From Cricetomys ansorgei (lineage: Eukaryota; Chordata; Mammalia; Rodentia; Nesomyidae), in contig JAMJFZ010000818.1 in assembly GCA_026225945.1 (NCBI GenBank), positions 3,834,001 to 3,898,000 on the forward strand: a stretch of 64,000 nucleotides of DNA, read 5' to 3'. Position 1 is the first letter of the stretch; the number at the start of each line of letters is the position of its first letter. A model generated the notes under the pieces. It was not told the origin of the DNA. It made no database searches and saw only the letters and a program-made list of their open reading frames with translations. Shown here in pieces: positions 12,311 through 23,300 of this stretch. The translations under genes and the position numbers were made by a program.

Positions 12311-12749
12311 GTGACCGGCATTTTCTGGGGCTTAATCTTAGTAAATAAAAACCTAACCATGGGAAGGACATACAGCAGGAGGGATCAGGGCAGGCAAAGG
12401 CCCCAGGGTGGTGACTGAAGGACCACAGAGCTTGGCAGGAAGGTCAGAGTCAATGTGGCATGCTCCCGACCCACCTCGGCAGGCTCTGAGATCCCTCAGG
12501 AAGGAGGCTGGGGGGCAAGGTTGGGGTGAGGAAGACAGAACTGGGTCTTGTTGTTCAGCCAGGGAGCAAGGGAATCCTGGGAGATCTCAAGAGTGAGGGC
12601 TTTCTACCCCTGGGGTGGGGAGATTCACCCCCATTCCTAAGGAATGTGTCCACACAGCCATGTGAGGCTCTGCTTCTGTGTGTTAGCTTGTTACCCACCT
12701 CCTGTACCTGTCCACTGTCGCTATACTAGTGCTGTGTAACAAATAACCA

Positions 12750-12955
12750 TGCAGGGCTGGGCAAGACGGTTCAGCCAGGAAAAGTACTTGCTACCGAGCC
12801 TAATGACCTGGGTTCAATACCCCAGATCCACACGGTGGAAGGCAAGAGCCGACTGCTGCACGTTGTTCTCTGACGCCCACTCACTCGGTGTGGCGAGCGC
12901 GTGCCCCCGTCAGCACACACACACCTAACTAAATAAATGTGGAAAAAGTCACTAA
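12750..12955 (+). repeat. B2-class SINE
   Basis: GGGCAAGACGGTTCAGCC head, TGACCTGGGTTCAATACC, GGTGGAAGGCAAGAGCCGAC and an AAATAAATGTGG tail. Confidence 0.8.
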
Positions 12956-13177
12956 AATATGTATACAGTCCCTGGTGCTTACAGCACCCATCATGCTTTT
13001 AGGCTCCCTGAAACTCTGCACCTTGGCAGGGCTTCTGCTCTGGTTCCATCATCCAGGACATAGCGTGCATCCAGACTTCCTGAAGAACATGGATAGCAGA
13101 CTAAAGGGACAGCCACCAACCCGTGTGAGTCTGTCATGAAGGGTCAGAAACATGCAGAAGCTCATACCTCCTTCCCA

Positions 13178-13216
13178 CTCCAACACACACACACACACAC
13201 ATCACACACACACACG
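13178..13216 (+). repeat. (CA)n microsatellite
   Basis: Interrupted once by ATCACA. Confidence 0.9.
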
Positions 13217-13429
13217 TTAAAGCCTCCACCTGTGGAGCATCCTTTAACACAACATTGGCCAAAATAGTCAATAGATCAAGTTTACCACCAACAGGCAGGG
13301 AAGTGCCCCTCCCACACGGGACACGTGGGAAAGGCTGAAAGCACAATTCTGTAATGAGGGAGCTGCAGGCTGCAGCATCCCCAAAACCTCATCCAATACG
13401 GACAGATAATAGATAGATGGGTGGATGCC

Positions 13430-13735
13430 GGAGAGAAGAAAGAAAGAAAGGAAGGAAGAAAGAAAGAAAGAAAGAAAGAGAAAGATGACGTGTGTGTATG
13501 TGTGTGTGTGTGTATGGATGGACAGATAGACAGACAGACCGATGGATGAATAGATAGATAGATGGATGGATGGATGGATAGATAGATGGATAGATGGATA
13601 GAGAGACGAATAAATGGATAGAAATATATAGATGCTAGGTGCAGAGATCAATATTTGATAGTTATATAAATAGAAGGTAGACATATAAATGATGGATGGA
13701 TAGACGATTGAGAGATAGGTGATAGACCTACACAC
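13430..13735 (+). repeat. Compound microsatellite (GAAA)n-(TG)n-(GATA/GATG)n
   Basis: GAAA/GGAA units to 13486, TG units to 13515, then GATA/GGAT units to about 13735. Open frames of Ile/Tyr/Ser type on the minus strand are repeat-derived. Confidence 0.9.
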
Positions 13736-13825
13736 ATATTAAAATCTGAAGTAGCTTACACTTAATTATTTACAATGAAACACTGTTTTAAATAAACTTT
13801 ATTGCAGGTGTCAACAAAACGCCTC

Positions 13826-14062
13826 GGGGCTGGAGAGTTGGCTCAGCGGTTAAGAGCACTGGCTGCTCTTCCAGAGGGCCTGGGTTTGATTCCCAGCACC
13901 CACATGGTGACTCACAGCCATCTGTAGCTCCTGTTCCAGGGCATTCAACCCCTTTTTCTGGCCTCTCTGAACACCAGTCACACATGTGGCACACAGACAT
14001 ACGTGCAGGCAAAACACTCAGACACATAAAATATAAATGAAAAGATTACAATAAAATAAAGT
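13826..14062 (+). repeat. B2 SINE, full length
   Basis: GGGGCTGGAGAGTTGGCTCA and GCGGTTAAGAGCACTGGC head, GATTCCCAGCACCCACATGG, and an A-rich tail containing AATAAAATAAAG. Confidence 0.92.
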
Positions 14063-14084
14063 GACATTTACGGCTCTCTTGTGC

Positions 14085-14890
14085 TTGGCTTTTTTCCCCT
14101 GAGTTCTCAGGATGCTCTTGACCTTCCTCCACACTGTCAAATCCATGCAGTCCTGTTCATTGCATAGTAATACTCCATGGGGAGGCGCACTCCAGGGAGC
14201 CAGATGTGTTCATCCGTTCAACGGCTAAAAAGTGACAGTGTTGTTTCCTAACTAAATAAATGACATCATTTCACCCATCTTCTCCTGTCTCTTCATCATC
14301 TGTGGCGTTTCCATAGTAGCCTATATTCTCTGAGAAGCTGTAATGGGGCATTGCTCTGGCATCCGGGCATCAAGATTGAGCACACAGCCTTAGTTTCTTC
14401 TTCTGATCACCTGGTGATGGACCATCGGTGGTCTGTTTGCCAGCATGAGCCTCGCTGCTGGAAACAGACCCACGCACATTCTGTGTGCACCTGTGACAGT
14501 TCAGCTGGTTCCCCGGAACTGAGCAAGCCTGTCTGGACACCTTGAACGTCACAGCTCTACCCACACCATGTCACGAAGCGCCGCTTCCAGCTCCTCAGAC
14601 TGTCTGCCCGCTCACCAGCCTGCATCCACACCGGTCCTTGATGGCACTGACTTCTTTATCCACAGACATACTGTTGAGGATTGCTATTATTTCATATGCA
14701 TTTGCCAAATGGCTAATGAGCTCTTGTTCTCTTGTCTAGCCTTCCTGTGAAAGGTGTGAGTTGGGTGGCTTCTCCCTTTTCTTCTAGAACAGTTGGTATA
14801 ATATAATAATCCCTAGCCTCTCCTCATCTTTTGCAGAATTCATGCATAAGTACATCTGGGCCAGGTGCCTTTTTGTGGAGGGGTGAGGTG
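14085..14890 (-). repeat. Degraded L1 relic (two recognisable patches)
   Basis: 14155-14185 (TGCATAGTAATACTCCATGG) matches antisense of the L1 3' region. 14835-14870 (GAATTCATGC and CATCTGGGCCAGGTGCCT) matches antisense of ORF2. Their order fits one minus-strand L1. The middle is not recognisable. Confidence 0.5.
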
Positions 14891-15125
14891 ACATTGCCCT
14901 GAAGCGCTCTCTGAGGATGCTCAACTAGCTTCGATGATACCTACCGGAAACACCCGGAAGAGCTGATGCTTCCAGATTGGTGGAGAAAGAACAAGACTGA
15001 GCAGTCACTGAGCAATGGTGTGCAGAAAGACTACAAGAGTATGCACTCAATATCACAAGCACGTTTAGGTCAGGTGACCAGGGAAGTTTTGAGGGTGGGG
15101 GCCCCAGCAGCGTGGGCTCTGTGTG

Positions 15126-15246
15126 CTCTTTTTCCTGGCAGGGTGTCACTATGTAGCCCTGGTTAGCCTGGCTGGGCTGGCCTCAGACTCTCAGAGATCT
15201 GCCTGCCTCTGCCTTCTGCATCCTGGGACTAAACGCGTATGACCGG
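15126..15246 (-). repeat. B1 SINE
   Basis: Antisense order GGGTGTCACTATGTAGCCC, TGGCCTCAGACTCTCAGAG, TGCCTGCCTCTGCC. Confidence 0.85.
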
Positions 15247-15707
15247 TAGCCTAGAGATGCTCGGTGCTCCGTCCTGCTAGCACACACCACGCCTAAGGGC
15301 TCCCTGGACTTCGGTTGTGGGTCCTGTGCACATGTTTCTGCGGTCCACCGACGCACATGCCTGCCCCTGGCATCGGCCAGGACCTGTCAGCACAGGCTGT
15401 GTGCTGCGCACGCTCAGAGCCGATTATTTACCACTTACATAATCTGAACGTCACACCATTTTGTGCCTGTGTGTCTATGGTGACATTGGCGAGGACGGGG
15501 ATCTGGGTGCCTCCTGGAGGGGGGAGGGGAGTGTATCACCTACGCAGAGTGTCTCATTATGTGGATTTGTTTGTTAAACAAAACGCACATATGTGCACAC
15601 ATGTGTGCGTGTGTGTGGAGGGTGTTCCCACCACGTCTGTCTCCACAGGCACCCCACACTGCTTCTTCTGCCTGTTGGCGTCTGTCCCCTGCACCCACGC
15701 AGCCTTC

Positions 15708-15745
15708 CCCGCCCCCTCCCCCGCCCCCGCCCCCGCCCCCTCCGG
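15708..15745 (-). other. G-quadruplex-prone tract
   Basis: On the minus strand, repeated GGGGGCGGGGGCG-type runs supply well over four G-tracts of three or more within 38 bases. Confidence 0.65.
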
Positions 15746-15904
15746 AGCCTGTTCGCAGAGACACCCGCACAATGGGGCCTCGCGTGTGGCTGTGTGCGGC
15801 GCCTGCCTTTTATTTTGCCCACTGTTCTGTGACAGCGGCTCGCTCCTCTTCCACGGCGGCGCTCCTTTGGGGATATCAAGGGCAAGCCAGAGAAGGGTTA
15901 CCTG

Positions 15905-16140
15905 GAGAAAAGGGTTGCTAGGCAACCAAACACCCACCACCCCGGAGCACCACCAACCCAAAACTCCGTTCCAGGCCTGCAACCAGATTAGCATATTAAT
16001 GAGGCTGTAATTTCCCCCGAATTGTCTGCGCTGCGCACACTCACCTCACCGCACACTGGCCCAGGAGTTTGCTATGCAAATAAACTGGTTTTACAGACTG
16101 CGACTTAATTAATCCATCAAGTCCATCCACCTCACAGGAA
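15905..16140. promoter_or_regulatory. Candidate enhancer: X-box, POU and homeodomain sites
   Basis: Repeat-free. Contains the X-box, GCATATTAATGAG at 15991-16003, octamer ATGCAAAT at 16074-16081, and TTAATTAAT running into TAATCC at 16105-16115. Such grouping is typical of neural enhancers of transcription-factor genes. The link to Lhx5 is inferred from proximity. Confidence 0.5.
15914..15926. promoter_or_regulatory. Perfect RFX X-box palindrome
   Basis: GTTGCTAGGCAAC has both half sites intact (GTTGCY and RGCAAC). It stands at the left edge of an AT-rich block of homeodomain and POU sites. Confidence 0.65.
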
Positions 16141-16429
16141 AGACAGACGAACTACAGATTAATGAACCCGTGTTTGCCTACCCCTCTCCCCCTGCCACAG
16201 CAAACCGCCTCTGCCTTTCTTCACAGCATCTTTCTTCCTGTCTCTCCCCGATCCGGGGTGCCCCCTGACCCACCTGGAGTCCCCCTCTGTCCCCCTCCAT
16301 CCCAGCATTCCTGCACCCCCCAGCCTCTCTTCTCTAACCCCTGCTTGGGACACCCGCTCCCAAGCCCCCAAGTCCAGCCTAGCTTTTCCACACCATCCGT
16401 CCCCTCCCTGCCCCGGAGCTGCAGGAGGA

Positions 16430-16640
16430 GCGGAGCCCTGGAAATGGGACGCTGTCCCTTTAAGGAGAGGAGCACGCAGGCTTTATTTTTGACTCATAGT
16501 TTAGCCTCGGCCCTGATATTCAATCAGCTGAATACAGAAGAAGAGAGAGCGTTCTCCCCGCCTGCGTGTTAATTAGAAACGCCAGTCCTGGCTGCCGCCC
16601 ACGCTAATCAACTTTGTCCGCATCTTGATGGAAGACACAC
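16430..16640. promoter_or_regulatory. Candidate conserved regulatory element
   Basis: Contains CTTTATTTTTGACTC, GATATTCAATCAGC, GTTAATTAGAAACG and CTAATCAACTTTG with no repeat. Separated from the previous block by pyrimidine-rich DNA. Confidence 0.4.
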
Positions 16641-17004
16641 ACCCAGGAGGGGTCCTGGGGACTCTCGGGGGACCCAGTAAGTCGTGCTCGGGATCCCGGA
16701 GACCCCTCCGGAGGAGGATGCTTTGAACATTGGACGGATTTGCCTTCATCTCTTTTTCTGCCTTCCTGATTCTCCTCTCCCCCAGGGCGGCGGCATCACC
16801 GCCTCCAGGAAGCCTTCTTAGGTTGGCAGGGTTATAAATCTAGAGACACCCGCACATAGGAACATCTGCCCCCACCCCTGTCCCACCCACAAGGAAAAAC
16901 AGTCCGTCACTTGCTTCTCCAGCCTCACAGACAGGAGGGTCGGTGGATTTCCACCAGGTCCCCATTCCAGCTCTGTTACCTCTGTCTGGGTTTCTGTGCA
17001 CAAG

Positions 17005-18100
17005 TCACAACACACATACACACACAACACACAGCACACATACACAACACACACATACACACACAACATACACAACACACACATACAACACACACAGCAC
17101 ACATACACAACACACACACAACATACACACACAACACACACAGCACACATACACAACACACACACACATATACACACAACACACACAACATACACATACA
17201 ACACACACACACAGCACACATACACAAACACACACACACATATACACACAACACACACAACATACACATACAACACACACAACACACACACACAGCACAC
17301 ATACACAACACACACACACATATACACACAACACACACAACATACACATACAACACACACAACACACACACACAGCACACATACACAACACACACACACA
17401 TATACACACAACACACACAACATACACATACAACACACACACACAACATACACACACAACACATACACAACACACACAACACACACACAGCACACATACA
17501 CACACAAGAAACACACACAACATACACACACAACACACACACAAGAAACAGACACCACACACACACACACAGCACACATGCACAACACACACACACATAT
17601 ACACACAACACACACAACATACACATACAACACACACAACACACACACACAGCACACATACACAACACACACACACACATATACACACAACACACACAAC
17701 ATACACATACAACACACACAACACACACACACAGCACACATACACAACACACACACACATATACACACAACACACACAACATACACATACAACACACACA
17801 ACACACACACACAGCACACATACACAACACACACACACACATATACACACAACACACACAACACACACACACAGCACACATACACAACACACACACACAC
17901 ATATACACACAACACACACAACATACACACACAACACACACAACACACACACACAGCACACATACACAACACACACACAGCACACATACACACACAAGAA
18001 ACACACACAACATACACACACAACACACACACAAGAAACAGACACCACACACACACACACACACACACATACAACAAACACACACAACACACACACACTG
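17005..18100 (+). repeat. 1.1-kb CA-type satellite with ~80-bp higher-order units
   Basis: Marker CAGCACACAT recurs at about 17141, 17212, 17293, 17373, 17488, 17570, 17650, 17732, 17812, 17872 and 17954, mostly 80-82 apart. A block at 17491-17570 containing CAAGAAACAGACACC is repeated at 17981-18060, offset 490. Open frames of 360-490 codons on both strands arise because no variant creates a stop. Confidence 0.93.
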
Positions 18101-18319
18101 TCTTACTTCCTTCCCTGGAACACCAGAGAAAAAACCAGCTCCTCCTCTGCTCAAGAACCTTGCCTGGCTCCCTTTGGCCCTTGGGATACAGACCAAGAGC
18201 AGGCACCTGTGACCTGCACCACACAACCTCCCCGCAGGTGCCCCCCAGCACCAAATGCAGGCCTGTGGCTTTGAAAGACAAGTGAGTCTAAGACCCACGC
18301 ACCCACAGAAGAGGCCAGG

Positions 18320-18495
18320 TGCCGCTGGGCGGTGGTGGCACACACCGATAACCCCAGCGCTTGGGAAATGGAGACAGAGGATCTCCAGAGACCCTGGATG
18401 ACTAGACTAGTTGAACTGACAAACTCTGGTCTGGGGAAAGACTCTGCCTCAGTAGATAAAGCGAAGAGTGATGGAGAAGGGCCCGGACCACAAGC
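18320..18495 (+). repeat. B3 SINE, truncated
   Basis: GGGCGGTGGTGGCACACACC, CCCAGCGCTTGGG and a GAGTGATGGAGAAGG end. Confidence 0.6.
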
Positions 18496-18611
18496 CCCAC
18501 CATACCTTTCGGTAGGAACATAGCTGTTTTGAGCAAGGTGCAGGGGGCGGGCAGGGGCAGGGCAGAGGCGGGCAGAGGCGGGCAGAACTGTGCCCACAGA
18601 GCTTCACACAC

Positions 18612-18815
18612 TGTTTTGTTTTATTTATTTTATTTTTTTAATTTTTATTTTGTATGCATTGGTGTTTTGCTTACAGGCATGTCTCTGTGAAGGTGTCAGA
18701 TTCCCTGGAAATGGAGTTATAGACAGTTGTGAGCTATCGTGTGGGTGCTGGGAATTGAACCCAGGTCCTCTGGAAGAGCAGTGCTCTCAATCGCTGAGCC
18801 ATCTCTCCAGCCCCC
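18612..18815 (-). repeat. B2 SINE
   Basis: Antisense: T-rich tail, GGTGTCAGATTCCCTGG, GTGGGTGCTGGGAATTGAAC and GCTGAGCCATCTCTCCAGCC. Confidence 0.92.
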
Positions 18816-18907
18816 ACACATTTTAATCAGCTCTGGTTTGTTAGTTACTGATGCTAATTTCTTGCTGTGCCTCGTTTACAAAGTAAACCTCCCCTGGAGT
18901 GTGTATA

Positions 18908-18979
18908 CACGAGTGTGTGTGCGTGTGTTTGTGTGTATATGTGTGTGTATATGTGTGTATGTTTGTGTATGTATATGCA

Positions 18980-19024
<45 letters not shown>
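18908..19024 (+). repeat. (TG)n microsatellite
   Basis: Imperfect TG/TATG text, pure (GT)n from about 18984. Confidence 0.9.
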
Positions 19025-19025
<1 letters not shown>

Positions 19026-19057
19026 GCTTGGATTTTCCTGTAGAGATCTGAACAAGT

Positions 19058-19375
19058 GTCTGTTCACCCTAAACAGGGCACCAGTAACACATTGTAGCTG
19101 TTAGCTGCTGTGTGTTCACAAAGAGAACAAGGTTTTCATAGGTGTAAACTCTGCCAGACCTCAGCAGGGCCATCTCCACAGTGGAACCCCGGGCTCTCAG
19201 CTCAGGTGTTTTTATTGATTCAGAACGCCTCGGGTGCTCTACTAATAGCACGTGCAGATCATTAGCAATCAAACATCCCCCACAGAAATCCAACACCTGC
19301 AGACAATACAAAACTCCCTGACCTAGGGTAACCCCTCACCCAACAGTGCATAAAACAGTTTAAACATAACTAAAA
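19058..19375 (-). repeat. LTR-like interspersed repeat, copy 1
   Basis: Matches 61590-61903 in the opposite orientation. Shared landmarks on the minus strand are GTTTTATGCACTGTTGGGTG, TTTTGTATTGTCTGCAGGTG, GTTTGATTGCTAATGATC and AATAAAAACACCTGAGCT. The internal AATAAA fits an LTR R region. I do not recognise the family. Confidence 0.6.
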
Positions 19376-19673
19376 ATAAACTTCCCTCAACACACACTAA
19401 GTAAATGACTGCATCCAAACCTAGGCCTGGGAGCCAACGAATCTATATGGGGTTCCTTACCAGGAGCGTGGGGGACTCAAAGACAGCCACATCTCCAGAA
19501 GCCTAGCCCAGCATCTTGGGGGGCTCCCTACCCAAACTGCAGGCAACTGTGCTGGACTCCCCTCTCCCTGGCTGTTGTCACCACTTAAAGACCCACTTAT
19601 AGTGGGTCGTTCCCCCAACTGATGCTCTGGCTCCCGCAAAGGAAAGTCCACTTTGCATGCATTTCCTCTAGGT

Positions 19674-19905
19674 CAGCAGTTCTTAACCTGTGGGCCACAA
19701 CCCCTTTGTGGGGGGTCAAATGACCCTTTTACAGGGGTCACCTAAGACCATCTGCATATCAGATGTTTACATTACAATTCACAACAGTAGCAAAATTACA
19801 ATTATAAAGGAGCAACGAAAATAATTTTACGGTGGGGGTGGGGGTCGCCACAACAGGAGGGACGGAATTAGAGGGTCACGGCACTAGGAAGGTTGAGAAC
19901 CATTG
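19674..19905 (+). mobile_element. URR1-like non-autonomous hAT (Charlie) DNA transposon
   Basis: Complete 232-bp element. The ends are inverted repeats: CAGCAGTTCTTAACCTG on the left and GGTTGAGAACCATTG on the right. The flanking 8-bp duplications are CTCTAGGT (19666-19673) and CTCTAGCT (19906-19913), one mismatch apart, as expected of hAT insertion. Internal text such as ACAGTAGCAAAATTACAATT matches the rodent URR1 group from memory. No transposase is encoded. Confidence 0.82.
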
Positions 19906-20534
19906 CTCTAGCTCTTCCTGGACGGTCCCTGATCTGGTGAGGCCATATGGACCGTGAGCCTTAGACCAGCTCCATTGAATATGCACCTGGATCTTCATAT
20001 GCCAGCACAGGCCAGCTGCATGGTTGGCAGACATGGGGACCCATGCAGGGCTGGCTGAATTTCAACATCTCTGACCACTTAGGAGCTGTCCAGGTAGATG
20101 TCTGTGATACCCCACACTGTGAAATGGGTCTCCCTATGCCCTGGGACCAGTCAGCTTTGGAGGCCACACAAACACCCTCCTGTCAATCGGGGATACTCAG
20201 TCTCTGCCCTTGAGTGCCGACAGGAGACTCTGAAACCAGCTTATCTTCACTGTCACCACCCGGCCCAGTTTCTAACACTTTCTACCAAGTTTTCAAGAAG
20301 TGAGTCTCCACTTTGCCAAAACGCCCAGAGAAACGACTAGAAGGAGAGTGAGGTAGGATGGAAGAGGAGGAGCTGCTGACCTCACCTCTTTCCAGACATG
20401 CAAGTCAGCCACACCCACTGCAGGGCAGCCCCAGAGCCCAGTCCTGTGGTGCGGTGCTGAGCCAGTGCCAGTGAGAACCTGGAGACCCAGACATATATAC
20501 TGCGCATTTGAGTGACTCCTAGCCAACTCACCCA

Positions 20535-20564
20535 CCCTAACCCTAACCCTAACCCTAACCCTAA
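20535..20564 (+). repeat. Interstitial telomeric repeat, (CCCTAA)5
   Basis: Five perfect hexamers with degenerate flanks (CCCAC to the left, CCCAAC to the right), embedded in ordinary unique sequence. Confidence 0.95.
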
Positions 20565-21385
20565 CCCAACTCATCTAAGCCTTTTAACTGTGTCCATTGT
20601 AGTCTCTGACTCCTGTCTTAAGTCAAGGCTGAACCTTCTAGAACAACACTGCCCAAGACTAACCCCAGACACTAAAGAATGGGTACCACATACCTCCATC
20701 CATACTGAAGTTAGGAAATACAAAAACACTGGCTTTGTAGGGACGGACAGTAGATCTAGGCTTTGGCTTGAGCCACACCATCCAAATGGGAATGGCCAGG
20801 GAAAGACAAGGACACACGGGCTGGGTGTGGGGCCGAGGGGTGGGTGGGGCCGGAAGCAGCCAGCAAGGCCTGGGTTCCTTGTTAGCTCTGTGAGGTGTAG
20901 GAATGGAAAGTATGACTCCATAGGGCTTAGCTTGGGGCAGGGAGCTGGGGGGTGGGTAGATGCTGAGATCTGCTTGACGGACAGTTGGGGAGATGATTGA
21001 CACCAGTCTCTGTGTCTCCACAGTCCCCGTCACTCATGCTCAGGCCCCTGAGACCAGGACAGTGTGGGGGCACCCACAGGACTCTTTGGAGGTGCTCTGT
21101 CCCCCAAGGCTCACATGTTTTCAGAGGTTGGAGAATTCATCCTGGTGTCTCTCCTTCTCTCCCCTGCCTCTGTGCCACAGTTAGAGACCTCATCTGGGGT
21201 GATTCGTGCCGGTGCCGGGCTGTGGAAGCTCCCAAAGTTTCAGATAAAAGAATCATCTCCCTGTGTATTACCCAGCCTTGAGAATGTTACTGTAGCAACA
21301 GAAATCAGACTAGTATCACACAGAGGGGATGGTCCAAAGGTACAACGCTTATCTAGAACCCGCAAGGCCTCAGTGCCATCTCTAG

Positions 21386-21388
<3 letters not shown>

Positions 21389-21430
<42 letters not shown>
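21389..21430 (+). repeat. (CA)n microsatellite
   Basis: About 21 uninterrupted dinucleotides. Confidence 0.95.
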
Positions 21431-21432
<2 letters not shown>

Positions 21433-21659
21433 GCACAGTGGGGGTACGTAAGACCAATGTGCACAGACACCTACAATCAAGTCCTGACCTATTTTCTCTT
21501 CTAACAGATCATTTTGTTGGCTAACCCACTTCCAAGTTCTTTCTCTGAGTCTGCTCAGCTCCTAAGAGCTCCTACACGGACATCACTCGGGTCTCCACAG
21601 AACCTCGGGCAGGCCGCCCTAGGCCGGTGTAAGCTGGTCAGTGTAAGTTGCACAGGAGA

Positions 21660-21765
21660 CGAATCCCAGCTCACAGATGGAGGAGAACAGACAACTTTGT
21701 CAACTTGCCCAAAGCCACACAGTAAACCTAGAGGCAGAAAGCAGGCCTCTAATGTAGGTGTCTTA
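21660..21765 (-). repeat. MIR relic
   Basis: CACAGATGGAGGAGAACAG and CTTGCCCAAAGCCACACAGT follow the antisense MIR core. Confidence 0.55.
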
Positions 21766-22744
21766 CCTCTAGCATGTTCTCCAACCTTCTCCGCCTACCT
21801 CTGAGGACAAATATAGTCTCCAATTAGAAAAACCATGAGATGCAGAGCTGGCGAAGGGACTTCCCGGTCTCAGAGGGAGGAAGCCATGGGTCTGTGCCTT
21901 CTTACTGAAGCAGAGTTCCCTCCATCCCCCACCCCAGCCACCCTCCAGCCTCCAACTGCAAACCCCTCTGTATCTTCTCCTGGCTCCATGTTTAATCTCC
22001 CTCCTCCAAACTCCCAGGGCAGGAATGGGGTCTGATTGATCCCCCATCCCCTGTGCCTCCCCAAGAGCCTTGGGGCTCAACAGCTATCTGCTGATCCGTT
22101 TGATTCTTTGGTGAGGCAGAGAGGAAAGCTTTGAATGAGGGAGGTGTGAGCCATGGCCGAGTAACACCCACAGCCCTACACAGTTCTCTGCGCTCCTGCA
22201 TCCTGGGTTCCCGTTCTTTGCCACCAGGTAAGAAAGGCGATGGCCACCTGCTCCAGGCCTCCAGGACCTGAAAGGCTGTGCGGTGATAGGAGAAAGGACT
22301 GGGGCAGTTCAAGTCCCCATCAAGAAACTGGCTCTCCAGTCAGGAGGGGAGCATCCGGAAGATGTCACCCAACTTCTTCCAGAGCCTAGAAAGGACAGCA
22401 TCATCCAGATATCTGCTTGGGCTGGGCGGTTGGAAGCCCGCAGAATGCCTTGAGATTTAAGATCTCCCAGTCTGGCTCTTGGTTACCATGGGCATCTCGG
22501 CTCAGGGGACTTTGGGAAAGTAGACAGCTACTCTGGAGAATACAGGGAGGGGGCTCTCTCAGAGTAAGGGCTGAGGGTACCTGGGACCCCTGCATCCCAG
22601 GGTTCCCCCGGGGACTCTGACTTGTTCCGTTAGGGGCCAAAGAAGTTGCTTCCATCCTTAAAGGATCCTCCACCCTCCATGGTCAGGCTCTGTGGGCTCC
22701 TAAAGATGTCCTCTGACCTCCAAACATTCACCATGGCGCATGCT
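21766..22744. other. Intergenic, nothing recognised
   Basis: No exon or repeat recognised; open frames on both strands lack family features. Confidence 0.4.
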
Positions 22745-22749
22745 CCCCC

Positions 22750-22906
22750 CCCTTTCCTTTATACGGTTTATTTTATTTATATAGATATGTGTGTGTGTTC
22801 ATGTGAGTTTTTGCAGTAACGAGCTGCAGTGTGTGTGCTGGGAACTGCACCTGGGTCTGTGGCAGCAGCAAGTGCTCCCAACCGCTACACCACCTCTCAG
22901 CTTTTT
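22750..22906 (-). repeat. B2 SINE (diverged)
   Basis: TTTATTTTATTTATATAG tail, GTGTGCTGGGAACTGCACC and an end near CCACCTCTCAG. Confidence 0.65.
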
Positions 22907-22925
22907 TGTCTGTTTGTTTAAGGCT

Positions 22926-23160
22926 GGGCATGAGGGCTTGGGAATGGCTCAGTGTTTAACAGCATTTATTGTTCCTGCAGAGGACTGGGGTTCGGTTCCC
23001 AGCATGCACATGGTGGCTCACGGCCACCAATTACTTCGGCGTCAGGGAATCCAGTGCCCTCTTCTGGTTTCCTTGGGTACTGCATTCACACAGTACACAC
23101 ACATGCAACGGGCAAACGCTCATGCACACAACATAAAATAAATACATCTTAAAAATATAT
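22926..23160 (+). repeat. B2 SINE
   Basis: GGGAATGGCTCAGTGTTTAA head, GGTTCCCAGCATGCACATGG and tail AATAAATACATC. Contains a CTCF-like TGCCCTCTTCTGG at 23055-23067. Confidence 0.88.
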
Positions 23161-23167
23161 CTCACGT

Positions 23168-23300
23168 AAAAAGGCCACACTTGGTGGTGCACACCTTTAA
23201 TCCCAGAACTCAGGAGGCAGAAACAGGAGGATCTCTGTGAGTTCAAGGCCAGCCAGGGCTGACACAGTAAGTCCCTGTCTCAAAAAAAAAAAAAAAACAA
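23168..23300 (+). repeat. B1 SINE
   Basis: TTGGTGGTGCACACCTTTAA, TCCCAGAACTCAGGAGGCAG, GAGTTCAAGGCCAGCCAGGG and an A15-type tail. Confidence 0.95.

Noticed and set aside
16818..18343. Open frames of 360-490 codons on both strands
   Set aside because: They lie over the CA-type satellite; Thr/His or Val/Cys text comes from CA/TG words without stops. No gene.
19069..19311. Small gene encoding an MYCLQVLD... protein
   Set aside because: The frame belongs to an interspersed LTR-like repeat present twice in the window; reported as a repeat and as a finding, not as a gene.
20535..20564. Chromosome end suggested by telomere hexamers
   Set aside because: Only five units, with unique DNA and genes continuing for 40 kb on one side and 20 kb on the other.
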